Shown: positions 44,156 through 52,181 of the stretch, piece after piece | Numbering within the stretch: position 1 is the stretch's first letter | How the letters are laid out: every line of letters begins with the position of its first letter | NCBI RefSeq assembly: GCF_003390325.1 | Contig: NZ_QUOK01000004.1 | Location: forward strand, 310,001 to 374,000 | Direction: 5' to 3' | Source of the DNA: Rhodohalobacter sp. SW132 | GTDB taxonomy: Bacteria; Bacteroidota; Rhodothermia; Balneolales; Balneolaceae | Length of the DNA: 64,000 nt | Translations under genes and position numbers: made by a program | The notes under the pieces: generated by a model | Databases searched by the model: none | Seen by the model: only the letters and a program-made list of their open reading frames with translations | Told to the model about the DNA's origin: nothing

Positions 44156-45250
44156 TCATAGTAATTCAATCAATTTTGTAGCTATTTCCTTCTGCTCATC
44201 CTCGCTGAGGAATGGATGCATCGGTAAACTTAACACTTCACGAGAAGCCTTCTCAGATTCGGGGAAGTCACCATACTCATGTCCCAGGTGTTCGAATACA
44301 GGCTGTTCATGAAAACACTTCGGGTAGTAGACGCCAATCGGAATTCCTGACTCTTTCATGCCGGCAACGATTTCGTCCCGCCTCCCTTCATCCACGCGGA
44401 TGGTGTACTGGGCGTAGACGTGGGTGTTGCCATTCAAAACTTTCGGTGTGGTGCAGTGTTCTTTTAACAATTCGCTGTAGCGGGCGCCAATATCGCCTCG
44501 TTTTTGTATTTCATCCGCAAACCCGGGCCACTTGCCTAAAATGACGGCCGCCTGCATGGAGTCGAACCGCCCGTTGGTGCCTACATGGGTGTGGTAGTGG
44601 CGCTTCACGCCGCCGTGGGTGCGGATGGCGCGGATGGTTTCGGCGAGGTCGTCATCGTCCGTAAACAGGGCCCCGCCGTCGCCATAGCAGCCGAGCGGCT
44701 TGGCCGGGAAGAACGAGGTGCTGCCCACCAGCGAGGCCCCGCAGCTTTTTTTACCGTTGCGGGTGGCGCCAAAACTCTGGGCGCCGTCTTCCATCACGGC
44801 AATGTCGTGCTTTTCGGCAATGGCGTTAATGGCTTCCATCTCCGGCATCTGTCCAAAGAGGCTGACGGGGATGATGGCTTTGGTGTTATCCGTGATGGCG
44901 GCTTCAATCTTTGAAGCGTCCATATTAAACGTATCGTGCTCAATATCTACAAAAACCGGCGTGGCACCCACCAGCATGATCACCTCCGCCGAACTGATCC
45001 ACGAAAACGGAACCGTAATCACCTCATCGCCCGGCCCAACGCCCAGCGCCCGCAGGGCAATCTCCAGGGAGTGCGTACCGCTGCTGGTCGTAATGCAATG
45101 GCTCACCCCCACATAATCCGCCAGCGTCTCCTCCAGCTCATGCACTTCCGGGCCCATGATGTATTGGCCGTGTTCTAATACTTTGTGAATACGGGTATCA
45201 ATTTCCGTTTTATATTTCTCGTACTGTGATTTTAAGTCAATAAATTCCAT
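44156..45250 (-). CDS. DegT/DnrJ/EryC1/StrS aminotransferase (WbpE-like)
   Basis: Cytoplasmic 364-residue PLP-dependent sugar aminotransferase. Key parts: ITTSSGTHSLEIALRALGVGPGDEVITVPFSW, then VFVDIEHDTFNMD, VMEDGAQSFGATRNGKKSCG, and the PLP lysine in TSFFPAKPLGCYGDGGALFT. With the dehydrogenase at 46193 and the acetyltransferase at 45384 it fits the WbpB-WbpE-WbpD route, where WbpE transaminates the 3-keto sugar to make UDP-GlcNAc3NA. It is the third of these in transcription order. The gene has higher GC than the Wzx side, so a composition boundary lies at ~44 kb. Activity is inferred from family and context. Confidence 0.93.
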   Translation of the reverse strand: MEFIDLKSQYEKYKTEIDTRIHKVLEHGQYIMGPEVHELEETLADYVGVSHCITTSSGTHSLEIALRALGVGPGDEVITVPFSWISSAEVIMLVGATPVFVDIEHDTFNMDASKIEAAITDNTKAIIPVSLFGQMPEMEAINAIAEKHDIAVMEDGAQSFGATRNGKKSCGASLVGSTSFFPAKPLGCYGDGGALFTDDDDLAETIRAIRTHGGVKRHYHTHVGTNGRFDSMQAAVILGKWPGFADEIQKRGDIGARYSELLKEHCTTPKVLNGNTHVYAQYTIRVDEGRRDEIVAGMKESGIPIGVYYPKCFHEQPVFEHLGHEYGDFPESEKASREVLSLPMHPFLSEDEQKEIATKLIELL

Positions 45251-45280
45251 TTCGGAGTCCTAATTAAGTTCGTTTTGGTG

Positions 45281-45376
45281 AACCACTAAGGTCACAAAGA
45301 TATCCACAAAGGACACAGTGTATATTGTTTTTCTTTGTGCGTCTTTGTGCATTCCTTTGTGTACCTCTGTGGTTAA
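45281..45376. repeat. 96-bp imperfect palindrome between wbpE-like and wbpD-like genes
   Basis: Begins AACCACTAAGG and ends CCTCTGTGGTTAA, with ATCCACAAAGGACACAGTG and CTTTGTGCATTCCTTTGTG inside. It is nearly the same as 46101-46196, and both are 96 bp long. Related members lie at 31065-31195 and 48469-48515. Confidence 0.8.
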
Positions 45377-45383
45377 CCCCCAC

Positions 45384-46082
45384 CTATTTAAATTCATCGT
45401 AAGTTTTTGATCCGGATGAAAGATCCTCCGGCAGTGATTCTTCCTCATCCAGATCGAGGCATTTAAGCTGTTCTGCTTTTCCTGCACCTTGAACCCTGTG
45501 CCCTGTACCTTGTACTAACTGATACCTAAACCCACTTTCAGGACAGACCATGATGCCGTCCGGATCCGGATCAGAGAGATGATGCCCATGCCGACTCATC
45601 CACCCTTTCTGCTTTGCGGGGTTGCCGAGCATGAGGGCGTAATCGGGGACGTCTTTGGTCACTACTGCCCCTGCCCCGATAAATGCGTATCGTCCGATGG
45701 TGATGCCGGGCACCACCGTGGCGTTAGCGCCGATGCTGCAGCCTCTTCGGAAAAGAGTCTTTTCATACAGCGAATGGCGGTTCACCTGGCTTCGGGGGTT
45801 CGTGACGTTGGTCAGCACACAGCTCGGGCCGAGGAACACTTCATCCTCCAGCTCGCAGCCGGTGTAAATCGAAACGTTGTTCTGCACCTTCACCCTGCTG
45901 CCGATCTTCACATCATTCGCCACAAACACATTCTGCCCAAACACACAGTTCTCGCCGATCTCTGTATTTTTAGAAATATGACAGAAGTGCCAAATCTTCG
46001 TGCCGCTGCCAATGGAGACGGGTTCGTCTACGTAGACGGATTCGTGAATTTTTACGTTATCGATGTTTGTGTTACGAGGCAT
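45384..46082 (-). CDS. UDP-sugar N-acetyltransferase, left-handed beta-helix (WbpD-like)
   Basis: 232-residue LbH acetyltransferase. The repeats [60 protein letters not shown], then [43 protein letters not shown], are close to WbpD/WlbB, which acetylate UDP-GlcNAc3NA on C-3. It lies between the WbpE- and WbpB-like genes. The ATG at 46082 is chosen; an in-frame GTG at 46106 lies within a repeat and is unlikely. Near the C-terminus residues [20 protein letters not shown] look like translated repeat DNA, inserted after the conserved CPESGFR. The downstream tail ([25 protein letters not shown]) is the normal end. Confidence 0.9.
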   Translation of the reverse strand: MPRNTNIDNVKIHESVYVDEPVSIGSGTKIWHFCHISKNTEIGENCVFGQNVFVANDVKIGSRVKVQNNVSIYTGCELEDEVFLGPSCVLTNVTNPRSQVNRHSLYEKTLFRRGCSIGANATVVPGITIGRYAFIGAGAVVTKDVPDYALMLGNPAKQKGWMSRHGHHLSDPDPDGIMVCPESGFRYQLVQGTGHRVQGAGKAEQLKCLDLDEEESLPEDLSSGSKTYDEFK

Positions 46083-46100
46083 ATTTTTAATTTTTTTTTT

Positions 46101-46196
46101 AACCACAGAGGTTCACAAAGGTATCCACAAAGGACACAGTGTATATTATTTTTCTTTGTGTACCTCTGTGCATCCCTTTGTGTCCTCCGTGGTTAA
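46101..46196. repeat. 96-bp imperfect palindrome between wbpD-like and wbpB-like genes
   Basis: Begins AACCACAGAGG and ends TCCTCCGTGGTTAA. The TAA stop of the WbpB-like gene (46193-46195) lies inside its end, so the repeat abuts or overlaps the coding region. The GTG at 46106 would extend the downstream gene but sits in the repeat and is rejected. Confidence 0.8.
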
Positions 46197-47146
46197 ACCC
46201 CCAGTTCTTCTATACTCGGATGCATTATTCCTTTCGGATTCTCCGTCAATTCCATAGTTCGTAGTTTATGCACCAATTCTATTGATGGTCGCGCGTCATC
46301 AATGCCAAAGCCGTTGCCATTTATGGTCTCCTCGTATACTTTTGTGTGCAGATCGGTGAAGCCGCCGCTGAACTCCAGCTCTTCGCCGTCCACGGTGATG
46401 GTGCGGTAGGTACGCTTGCCATCGCCGGCACTTGTGGGTATATCCTGCGGTTCAAGTGAGAGGTACCACTCCACATCGGCGTTCGGCAATTCGAGGAAAC
46501 CGCCCATGCGGTTCTTTTCACGCACATACAGCTCTACGGTATCCGGGGCACCAAAAAGCCACATCAGCATATCAAAAAAGTGGATCCCGATGTTGGTACC
46601 GATTCCACCCGATTTTTCCATATTCCCCTTCCAGGAGTAGTGGTACCACAGCCCGCGCGAGGTGATGTAGGTCAGCTTAATCTTATGGCGTTTGCCGTTG
46701 TTCCGTGTAGCCAGCTTCTCTTTCAGCTCCACAATTGACGGGTGCACCCGAAGCTGCAGAATGGTCCACACCCGCTGCCCGTACTCCTCTTCCAGCTCCT
46801 GCAGTACATCCAGGTTCCAGGGGTTCAACACCAGTGGTTTTTCGCAGATGACGTCCGCATCCACACGCAGTGCCAGGCGGATGTGCGCATCATGCAGGTG
46901 ATTAGGAGAACAAACCGTCAGGTAATGAATCGCATCGCCGTTCATGGCCCTCCTACACTTTTCCAGGTGGCGGTCGAACCGTTCTACCTCGGTAAAAAAG
47001 CTGGCGTCCGGGAAGAAGCTGTCAATAATCCCCACGGAGTCATGGGGATCAACGGCAGCCACCAGACGGTTTCCCGTGTCCTTAATCGCTTTCAAATGTC
47101 TCGGTGCAATGTACCCGGCCAACCCAGTCAATGCGAAGTTTTTCAT
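46193..47146 (-). CDS. Gfo/Idh/MocA oxidoreductase (WbpB/WlbA-like dehydrogenase)
   Basis: Cytoplasmic 317-residue NAD-dependent dehydrogenase. N-terminal Rossmann region FALTGLAGYIAPRHLKAIKDTG, then VCSPNHLHDAHIRLALRVDADVICEKPLVLNPWNLD with the catalytic Lys in EKP, and the C-terminal GGIGTNIGIHFFDMLMWLFG. This is the pattern of WlbA/WbpB, which oxidises C-3 of UDP-GlcNAcA to the 3-keto sugar. Its partners follow on the same strand (WbpD-like, WbpE-like). The UDP-GlcNAc 6-dehydrogenase needed first (WbpA) is not in the window. The last residues are GV and the stop falls within the repeat at 46101-46196. Confidence 0.93.
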   Translation of the reverse strand: MKNFALTGLAGYIAPRHLKAIKDTGNRLVAAVDPHDSVGIIDSFFPDASFFTEVERFDRHLEKCRRAMNGDAIHYLTVCSPNHLHDAHIRLALRVDADVICEKPLVLNPWNLDVLQELEEEYGQRVWTILQLRVHPSIVELKEKLATRNNGKRHKIKLTYITSRGLWYHYSWKGNMEKSGGIGTNIGIHFFDMLMWLFGAPDTVELYVREKNRMGGFLELPNADVEWYLSLEPQDIPTSAGDGKRTYRTITVDGEELEFSGGFTDLHTKVYEETINGNGFGIDDARPSIELVHKLRTMELTENPKGIMHPSIEELGV

Positions 47147-47652
47147 GATGATTCGTAGTTTTGGTTAAATATTAAATACCTAAAGCCAAATTCTCTTTTC
47201 TAAAGTCTCTAAAGCAGTTTTCTATGGTACAAGGTACAGGGTGCCCCGGCATTTCCCGCAATTCTGCGGGACCAGAAAAACGCTGGCGCCGGGACTGCGA
47301 AATACACGCAGCAGGTAACCTTTAACATTTAACAGTGACAGCGTTTCAACATTCAACTTTCATTTTTAAAACTCATCACTAAACACTAATCACTCAAAAC
47401 TTTCAGACTCTGCCAGGATATCGGCGAACTGCCACGAGGGTTGGGACTGCGATCCGAGTCGGAGGCAATTCCAACGAAGTAGATACTCGCAGCACGCCTT
47501 CAAACTCTGGCAGGTCCTTATCTACAATCAACAACTAAAACTAAACCCTAAAAACTCAAAAACCGCACGCTTTAAGGTCTTAGGGCCAAACCCTGATCCC
47601 TGTACCCTGCCGGGGCTTTTCCGGTCCCGGCGAATGCCGGGGAACCTTGCAC
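47147..47652. other. Intergenic stretch with hairpin repeat and degenerate text-like repeats
   Basis: No gene is supported. It contains the third double-hairpin repeat (47255-47287), a GTACAAGGTACAGGGTG-like word near 47228 that echoes the insert in the acetyltransferase at 45384, and an ACTCATCACTAAACACT-like run near 47370-47400. Near 47590 to 47645 a CCCTGTACCCTGCC-like stretch and a GCCGGGG hairpin recur. Confidence 0.5.
47255..47287. repeat. Third copy of the 33-bp double-hairpin repeat
   Basis: CCCGCAATTCTGCGGG then ACCAG...CTGGC, as at 25480-25512 and 25564-25596, 22 kb away. Confidence 0.8.
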
Positions 47653-48186
47653 CTACAATCTATCAACAATTAAAAACCCTGTTGCGACGGCTGTTAATAC
47701 CGGAGCAATGACGCGAACATAGTCGACGAAGGCGGCGCGGCGTTTGACTTCCAGGCTGATGATTTCGTCGTTGCTGAGTCGGTACCTTCGCAGTTCTGCC
47801 GGGTAGGGTTCGTTGTAGCGGAAGCGGAAGTTCTGTACGGTTTCCTCCCCCGTCTCGTGGTCGTATCGCGAGATGTTTACCTCCAAGCGCATTTTGGACC
47901 AATCAAGCGTCGTTTCTCCGGTCCGGAAGCCGATCGGGCCACGTGCGTAGGATATCAGCTCATGGGCGCGGGTGCCGCGCGGCACCACATAGCGACCGGG
48001 CGCGCTCACATCCCCCCATACATTCACCGAATCCGCGAGCTGTCCCGGCTCAGCAATCCGCACAATCCCCTCCGCCAGTCGAAACATTTGCGACGTCGGT
48101 ACTTCACGCTGCTGGGCGGTTGTATTTTCGACAGTGTATAGACTGGTCACGATTAAAAGCAGTACAAGAAATAAAGTCTGTTTCAT
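47653..48186 (-). CDS. SLBB-domain protein of the polysaccharide export type
   Basis: Exported 177-residue protein: a signal peptide (MKQTLFLVLLLIVTSLY, cleavage near TAQ), then one SLBB beta-grasp domain (DSVNVWGDVSAPGRYVVPRGTRAHELISYARGPIGF), then a hydrophobic C-terminus (YVRVIAPVLTAVATGFLIVDRL) that may span a membrane. It lacks the Poly_export domain of Wza, so it is not a complete outer-membrane exporter; it may be a short accessory that works with Wzc. It lies 464 bases after the Wzc-like gene in transcription order, on the same strand. A Wza homologue is expected elsewhere in the genome. Confidence 0.8.
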   Translation of the reverse strand: MKQTLFLVLLLIVTSLYTVENTTAQQREVPTSQMFRLAEGIVRIAEPGQLADSVNVWGDVSAPGRYVVPRGTRAHELISYARGPIGFRTGETTLDWSKMRLEVNISRYDHETGEETVQNFRFRYNEPYPAELRRYRLSNDEIISLEVKRRAAFVDYVRVIAPVLTAVATGFLIVDRL

Positions 48187-48650
48187 TTTTAGGGGATTGG
48201 GGAATTAGTTTATATGTGAATTAGGGAATTTGGGTATTGGGTATAAAATTTCATTTTATGTGGCGGCGTTACATGGAATTTTGTTATATCGACTGCTTTT
48301 ATACGCCGCCCTTTCTACTAAAAAGTTAACCTGTCATTCTGAGTAAGCCGAGCAGCCGAATGGCTGAGAGGCGCATCGAAGAATCTCCCTGTAATGGGGA
48401 TTAGTTTATTTGTGAATTTGGTGATTAGTTTATTAAGGAATTTGGGTATTGGGTATTGGGTTTCATTTATTCCTTTGTGCAACTTCGCGCATACCTCCGT
48501 GTCCTCTGTGGTTAATACAGAATGCTTGCAGGACCATGCTCTTCGGTCATCGGTCCTCCGTCCCCGGTCATCTCATAACTCATCACTAAAAACCGGACGC
48601 TTACAGGACCACGCAAAAGCGCGTGGACGCTGTCAGGTCCTCATAACTCA
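48187..48650. other. Intergenic stretch with several dispersed repeats
   Basis: No gene. It contains a CTGTCATTCTGAG/GAAGAATCTC unit near 48331-48390, a GGGTATTGGGTAT run around 48440, the partial palindrome GTGTCCTCTGTGGTTAA (48469-48515) and an AACTCATCACTAAAAACC stretch near 48575. Part of the Wzc-SLBB spacer; no terminator is clear. Confidence 0.55.
48469..48515. repeat. Half-copy of the CTCTGTGGTTAA palindrome family
   Basis: Holds only the right half (TTCCTTTGTGCAACTTCG, then CCTCCGTGTCCTCTGTGGTT) of the 96-bp elements at 45281 and 46101. Confidence 0.65.
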
Positions 48651-51056
48651 CTAAGCCTTTTCCTTATGATATTCATCATACGCTTCATAGGCGTAATAGT
48701 AGTTGTCGTTTCCGTAGTAATAGTCGGAGCTCTTATGGTGGTCGAAGCCTAAGAGCACGGTGCCAAGGATGTTTGCGTGAATTCGCTCCAGGTTCCCCAG
48801 GGTGTGTTCCAGCTGGGTCTCTTTGGTCTTGTTAAACCTGGCCGCTACAACAATACCATCTGCCAGGCGCATCATCGGCGCGGCGTCAGTAATAATTCCG
48901 TACGGGGCCGTATCAATCAGAATATGGTCGTATCGTTCTTTCAGTTCAATAATCAGCTTTCTAAGAGCTTCACTCTGATTAATGGCTGCCGGGTTGGGCG
49001 TCTTCGTCCCGGCCATCAGCAGATCGATACCGGGTGCGGCAGACGGTTTAATTGCCTCTTCAAGCGTAACATCCTCAAACAAGACTTCTATCAAACCGGG
49101 GCGTTGAGATTCCTTCCAGAGAATATGCAGTTTCGGGCGCCTGAGGTCAAGGTCTACTATGAGCACTTTTTTACCCGCTTCGGTCAAGGCCACAGCTAAG
49201 TTGCTAACAATTGTGGTTTTCCCCTCGCCCTGCGCAGAACTGGTTACAAGGATGGTCTGAAATTTCTCATCCGGCTGCGAGTAGACAATATTGTTATGCA
49301 ATCGCCGGAACGATTCCGCCACCGGAGAGATGCGATCCACGAGCGTCAGTATGGTTGAAGATACCTTCCGGCCATCTGCTACGGGAATGGTATCATCCCC
49401 TTTAAATTTCTCTTTAACCACTTTTTTAATATCAGGGATCACCGACAGTACCGGGTAGTTCAGTTTTCTCATTTTTTCAGTGCCGTCAATTACTTTGATG
49501 AGGGCCTCACGTCCAAACGCATATCCCATACCCACAACGCCGCCAAGCAGCAGGCCGATCAGGCCGATCATACGGGTTCGCGGCTCCACCGGTCTTCCCG
49601 GCATCATCCCGTAATCCACCGGCCGGCCGAGGCCAAACTGTGTCTGCTCCCAGAACGCGGTTTCGGCGTACTGGTCGGATACGGTAAGGAAAAGCTGTTC
49701 ATTTATTTGCACGTCACGCTGCAGGCGGGCAAATTCTACCATATTCTGCGGCAGATTTTCAAAAAACCGGTTCTCCTCGGTCAGCCGCTCGTCTAGTACT
49801 TCCTGCTGCGCCTCGTGCTGGCTTTTTTCCACATTCAGTTCAATCAGGCGGGTCCGGAGATCCAGCAATCGCCCTGCAATACCGCCATCGCTGCTCCTCA
49901 GAAACGTGAGGTACTCTTCCGACTCATCCACCAGCCGTGATGCCACGCGGTTAATTTCTTCCTTCAGCATCGCAATATTATTGTTGATTTGTACCAACTG
50001 GGGCTCCCGCTCAGGGTTCTCCCGTAGTCCGGGATTGCGGTTGAGCAGCAGCATTCGCTCGGTCTCCAGTTCGGCAAGCTGAAACTGAAGTCGCTCCATG
50101 CTTGAGCCTACACCCTCGGCAAACTGCTGGGCCAGGCCGGGGCGGATCTCATCAATCTGCCGTTCGTAGTTTTCAATCGCCGTATTGATTGCCACAAGAC
50201 GGGTACGCACCTGTTGCTTTTGACTTTCAAGTTCTGAAATACGTGTAATCAGCTGCTGGGTCTGTCCGTCCACAGCCACGATGCCGGAGCGGTCCATAAA
50301 TTGTTTCAGCTGCTCCTCCTTTTCCCGAAGGTTTTCCTCAATCTGCCGCCGTTCGTCCTCCAGGAACCTCATCGCAGAGTTGGCCGCCATCCTGTTCTGG
50401 TCTGTAGAAAGTTCAGAATAAGAATTAATTGCCTCGTCCACCATCCACTGTGCTTCCATCGGCGAGTAACTGCGGAAGCGGATTTCGACCACTTCCGTGT
50501 CGCGGTCAACTCTGCCATACGAGATATTATTCCGTATCCGCGTCGCAACTGCACCGGCACTCACTACCGTTGAATCGATTGGATATTCTTGCCAGAGTAC
50601 CGGAAACCGCTGGCCGTTTTCCATCAGGTCCTGCTGCATCACTTTATCGGCCAGCATGTTAGACATCCGCCGTGAGCGCATAATCTGCAGCTCATTGCCC
50701 AGCGTGCTGCCCATACCAAAACCGTAGGTAGCGCTCAGAAGCTCAGACAGATCGCCCCCTATCTGTCCCCGGCTGCTCTGCGATTCGGTAATCAGCAGCG
50801 TGCCATTGCTTTCGTATACCGGGATAGTATTATAGGCGTAGGCGAGGGCACCTATCGTAAAGAGCAACGTAATGCCGATCACAGCCCACTTGCGCCGCAT
50901 GAGTACGGCAAAGAGATGTTTCAGGTCAATTTCGTCGTCCGGTGAGTGCCCGCGATCCCCACGCCCCTGCTGGCTGCCATTTGAATAATAGCCCCTGTTC
51001 CCATTATTGCTGCCACTGCGGTAGTTTGATGAAGGGTCGACATTGTTGTCTGACAT
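48651..51056 (-). CDS. Wzc-type polysaccharide co-polymerase with tyrosine kinase domain
   Basis: Inner-membrane 801-residue protein that controls chain length and export. The N-terminus is a Ser/Asn/Gly-rich cytoplasmic tail, then the first TM at ~57-75 (WAVIGITLLFTIGALAYAY), a long periplasmic Wzz-like part with coiled coil (~240-450), and the second TM at ~500-520 (IGLIGLLLGGVVGMGYAF). The C-terminal BY-kinase has a Walker A GEGKTTIVSN at about 605, the A' motif VLIVDLDLRRPK, Walker B HILIDTAP, and a tyrosine-rich tail (SDYYYGNDNYYYAYEAYDEYH) for autophosphorylation. It is the first gene of the polysaccharide locus in transcription order. A weak GGGGA lies nine bases before the ATG. A matching phosphatase (Wzb) is not seen in the window. 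Confidence 0.95.
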   Translation of the reverse strand: MSDNNVDPSSNYRSGSNNGNRGYYSNGSQQGRGDRGHSPDDEIDLKHLFAVLMRRKWAVIGITLLFTIGALAYAYNTIPVYESNGTLLITESQSSRGQIGGDLSELLSATYGFGMGSTLGNELQIMRSRRMSNMLADKVMQQDLMENGQRFPVLWQEYPIDSTVVSAGAVATRIRNNISYGRVDRDTEVVEIRFRSYSPMEAQWMVDEAINSYSELSTDQNRMAANSAMRFLEDERRQIEENLREKEEQLKQFMDRSGIVAVDGQTQQLITRISELESQKQQVRTRLVAINTAIENYERQIDEIRPGLAQQFAEGVGSSMERLQFQLAELETERMLLLNRNPGLRENPEREPQLVQINNNIAMLKEEINRVASRLVDESEEYLTFLRSSDGGIAGRLLDLRTRLIELNVEKSQHEAQQEVLDERLTEENRFFENLPQNMVEFARLQRDVQINEQLFLTVSDQYAETAFWEQTQFGLGRPVDYGMMPGRPVEPRTRMIGLIGLLLGGVVGMGYAFGREALIKVIDGTEKMRKLNYPVLSVIPDIKKVVKEKFKGDDTIPVADGRKVSSTILTLVDRISPVAESFRRLHNNIVYSQPDEKFQTILVTSSAQGEGKTTIVSNLAVALTEAGKKVLIVDLDLRRPKLHILWKESQRPGLIEVLFEDVTLEEAIKPSAAPGIDLLMAGTKTPNPAAINQSEALRKLIIELKERYDHILIDTAPYGIITDAAPMMRLADGIVVAARFNKTKETQLEHTLGNLERIHANILGTVLLGFDHHKSSDYYYGNDNYYYAYEAYDEYHKEKA

Positions 51057-51227
51057 ATAAATTCCCCGATAAAGTAAGCCTCAGATTCTTGAAGAAAGAA
51101 AAAGTAAATAAAGTTCAGAAACAAAAATTTCACTCACCATTCCCAAAAATTAGGTAAATATAATGCATTGCTTTTAAAGGTTTCGGAGAAGCCATTTGGA
51201 ATTGCAACATAAAGTGGACAATCGTTT

Positions 51228-51920
51228 ATGCATTCATGTGTCTCCACCCTACCAACCGGCCGGTGGATTTGCTCCGGTACGATCGTTGTGGATGACAGGG
51301 GCTATTTTGATTTCGGGCTGCTTGCTACCCGCATCGAGGACGAAAATTACTTCGTGACCCGGATGAAGTCCAATACAGTGTATGAGTCGATTGGCGAATG
51401 TGACCTTCCCGAGGAGGAAGACCAGCACATTCTAAAAGATGAACGTATTTATTTAACCGGGACAGCGGCCATAGAGGCGGGAATTGATCAGATTCTCTTG
51501 CGACGGGTGGCCATCTATAAAGCCGATGAGAACAAAATCATTGTCGTGATTACCAACAATAAGCAATGGTCGGCAGCCACAATTGGCGACTTATACAAAC
51601 GGCGGTGGCAAATCGAGATCTTCTTTAAGCTCATCAAGCAAAACCTGCAAATAAAAACGTTTTTAGGCACCAGCGAGAACGCTTGTAAGTCTCAGATCTA
51701 CGTTGCCATGATTGTATACTTGCTGCTGGAACTCATTCGCCGGTCGATCAGCAAAGTCTATCACTGCTTTGGACACTTTGTGACGCTCATACGAGTATGC
51801 CTGACGCAGTATAATCGTCTGGAATACATCACCAGCGAAATTCAGATTACTGTACAAAAAGCCAAAAAGAAGCATAAGCCACCACCGGATACCACCCAAC
51901 AATCGCTGGCGCTCGGGTAG
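51228..51920 (+). pseudogene. IS4 family transposase, 5'-truncated
   Basis: 230 codons of an IS4-type transposase. VVDDRGYFDFGLLATRI holds the second catalytic Asp, and YKRRWQIEIFFKLIK is the YREK signature Y-(2)-R-(3)-E-(6)-K with the catalytic Glu. The part with the first catalytic Asp is missing, and the start (MHSCVSTLPTGRWICSG) looks partly out of frame relative to the family. The C-terminal end (KKHKPPPDTTQQSLALG) seems complete. No terminal inverted repeats were found by eye. It is a non-functional insertion remnant, antisense to the flanking genes, at the edge between the polysaccharide locus and the giant-protein locus. Confidence 0.85.
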
Positions 51921-52181
51921 TTTTTATTTTAGAATCTTGTAAATTATATGCGTTTAACGAAAGTCAACGTACTTTCTATGTCAATCTCAGAAAATGTTCG
52001 GACAGGAGTGACTATATATAGATTATTGGGCTAAATAATTGAATTGGTGATATGATAAAAACTACTCTGATGAGACATCTTATTTTTATACTCAATCTTT
52101 AATTTATCACGTAGGATTCTAACTTTATTTGCAACCATCATCTATCAATTTAATAAATTCTTTGGTCGTTCTGTTTTAATC

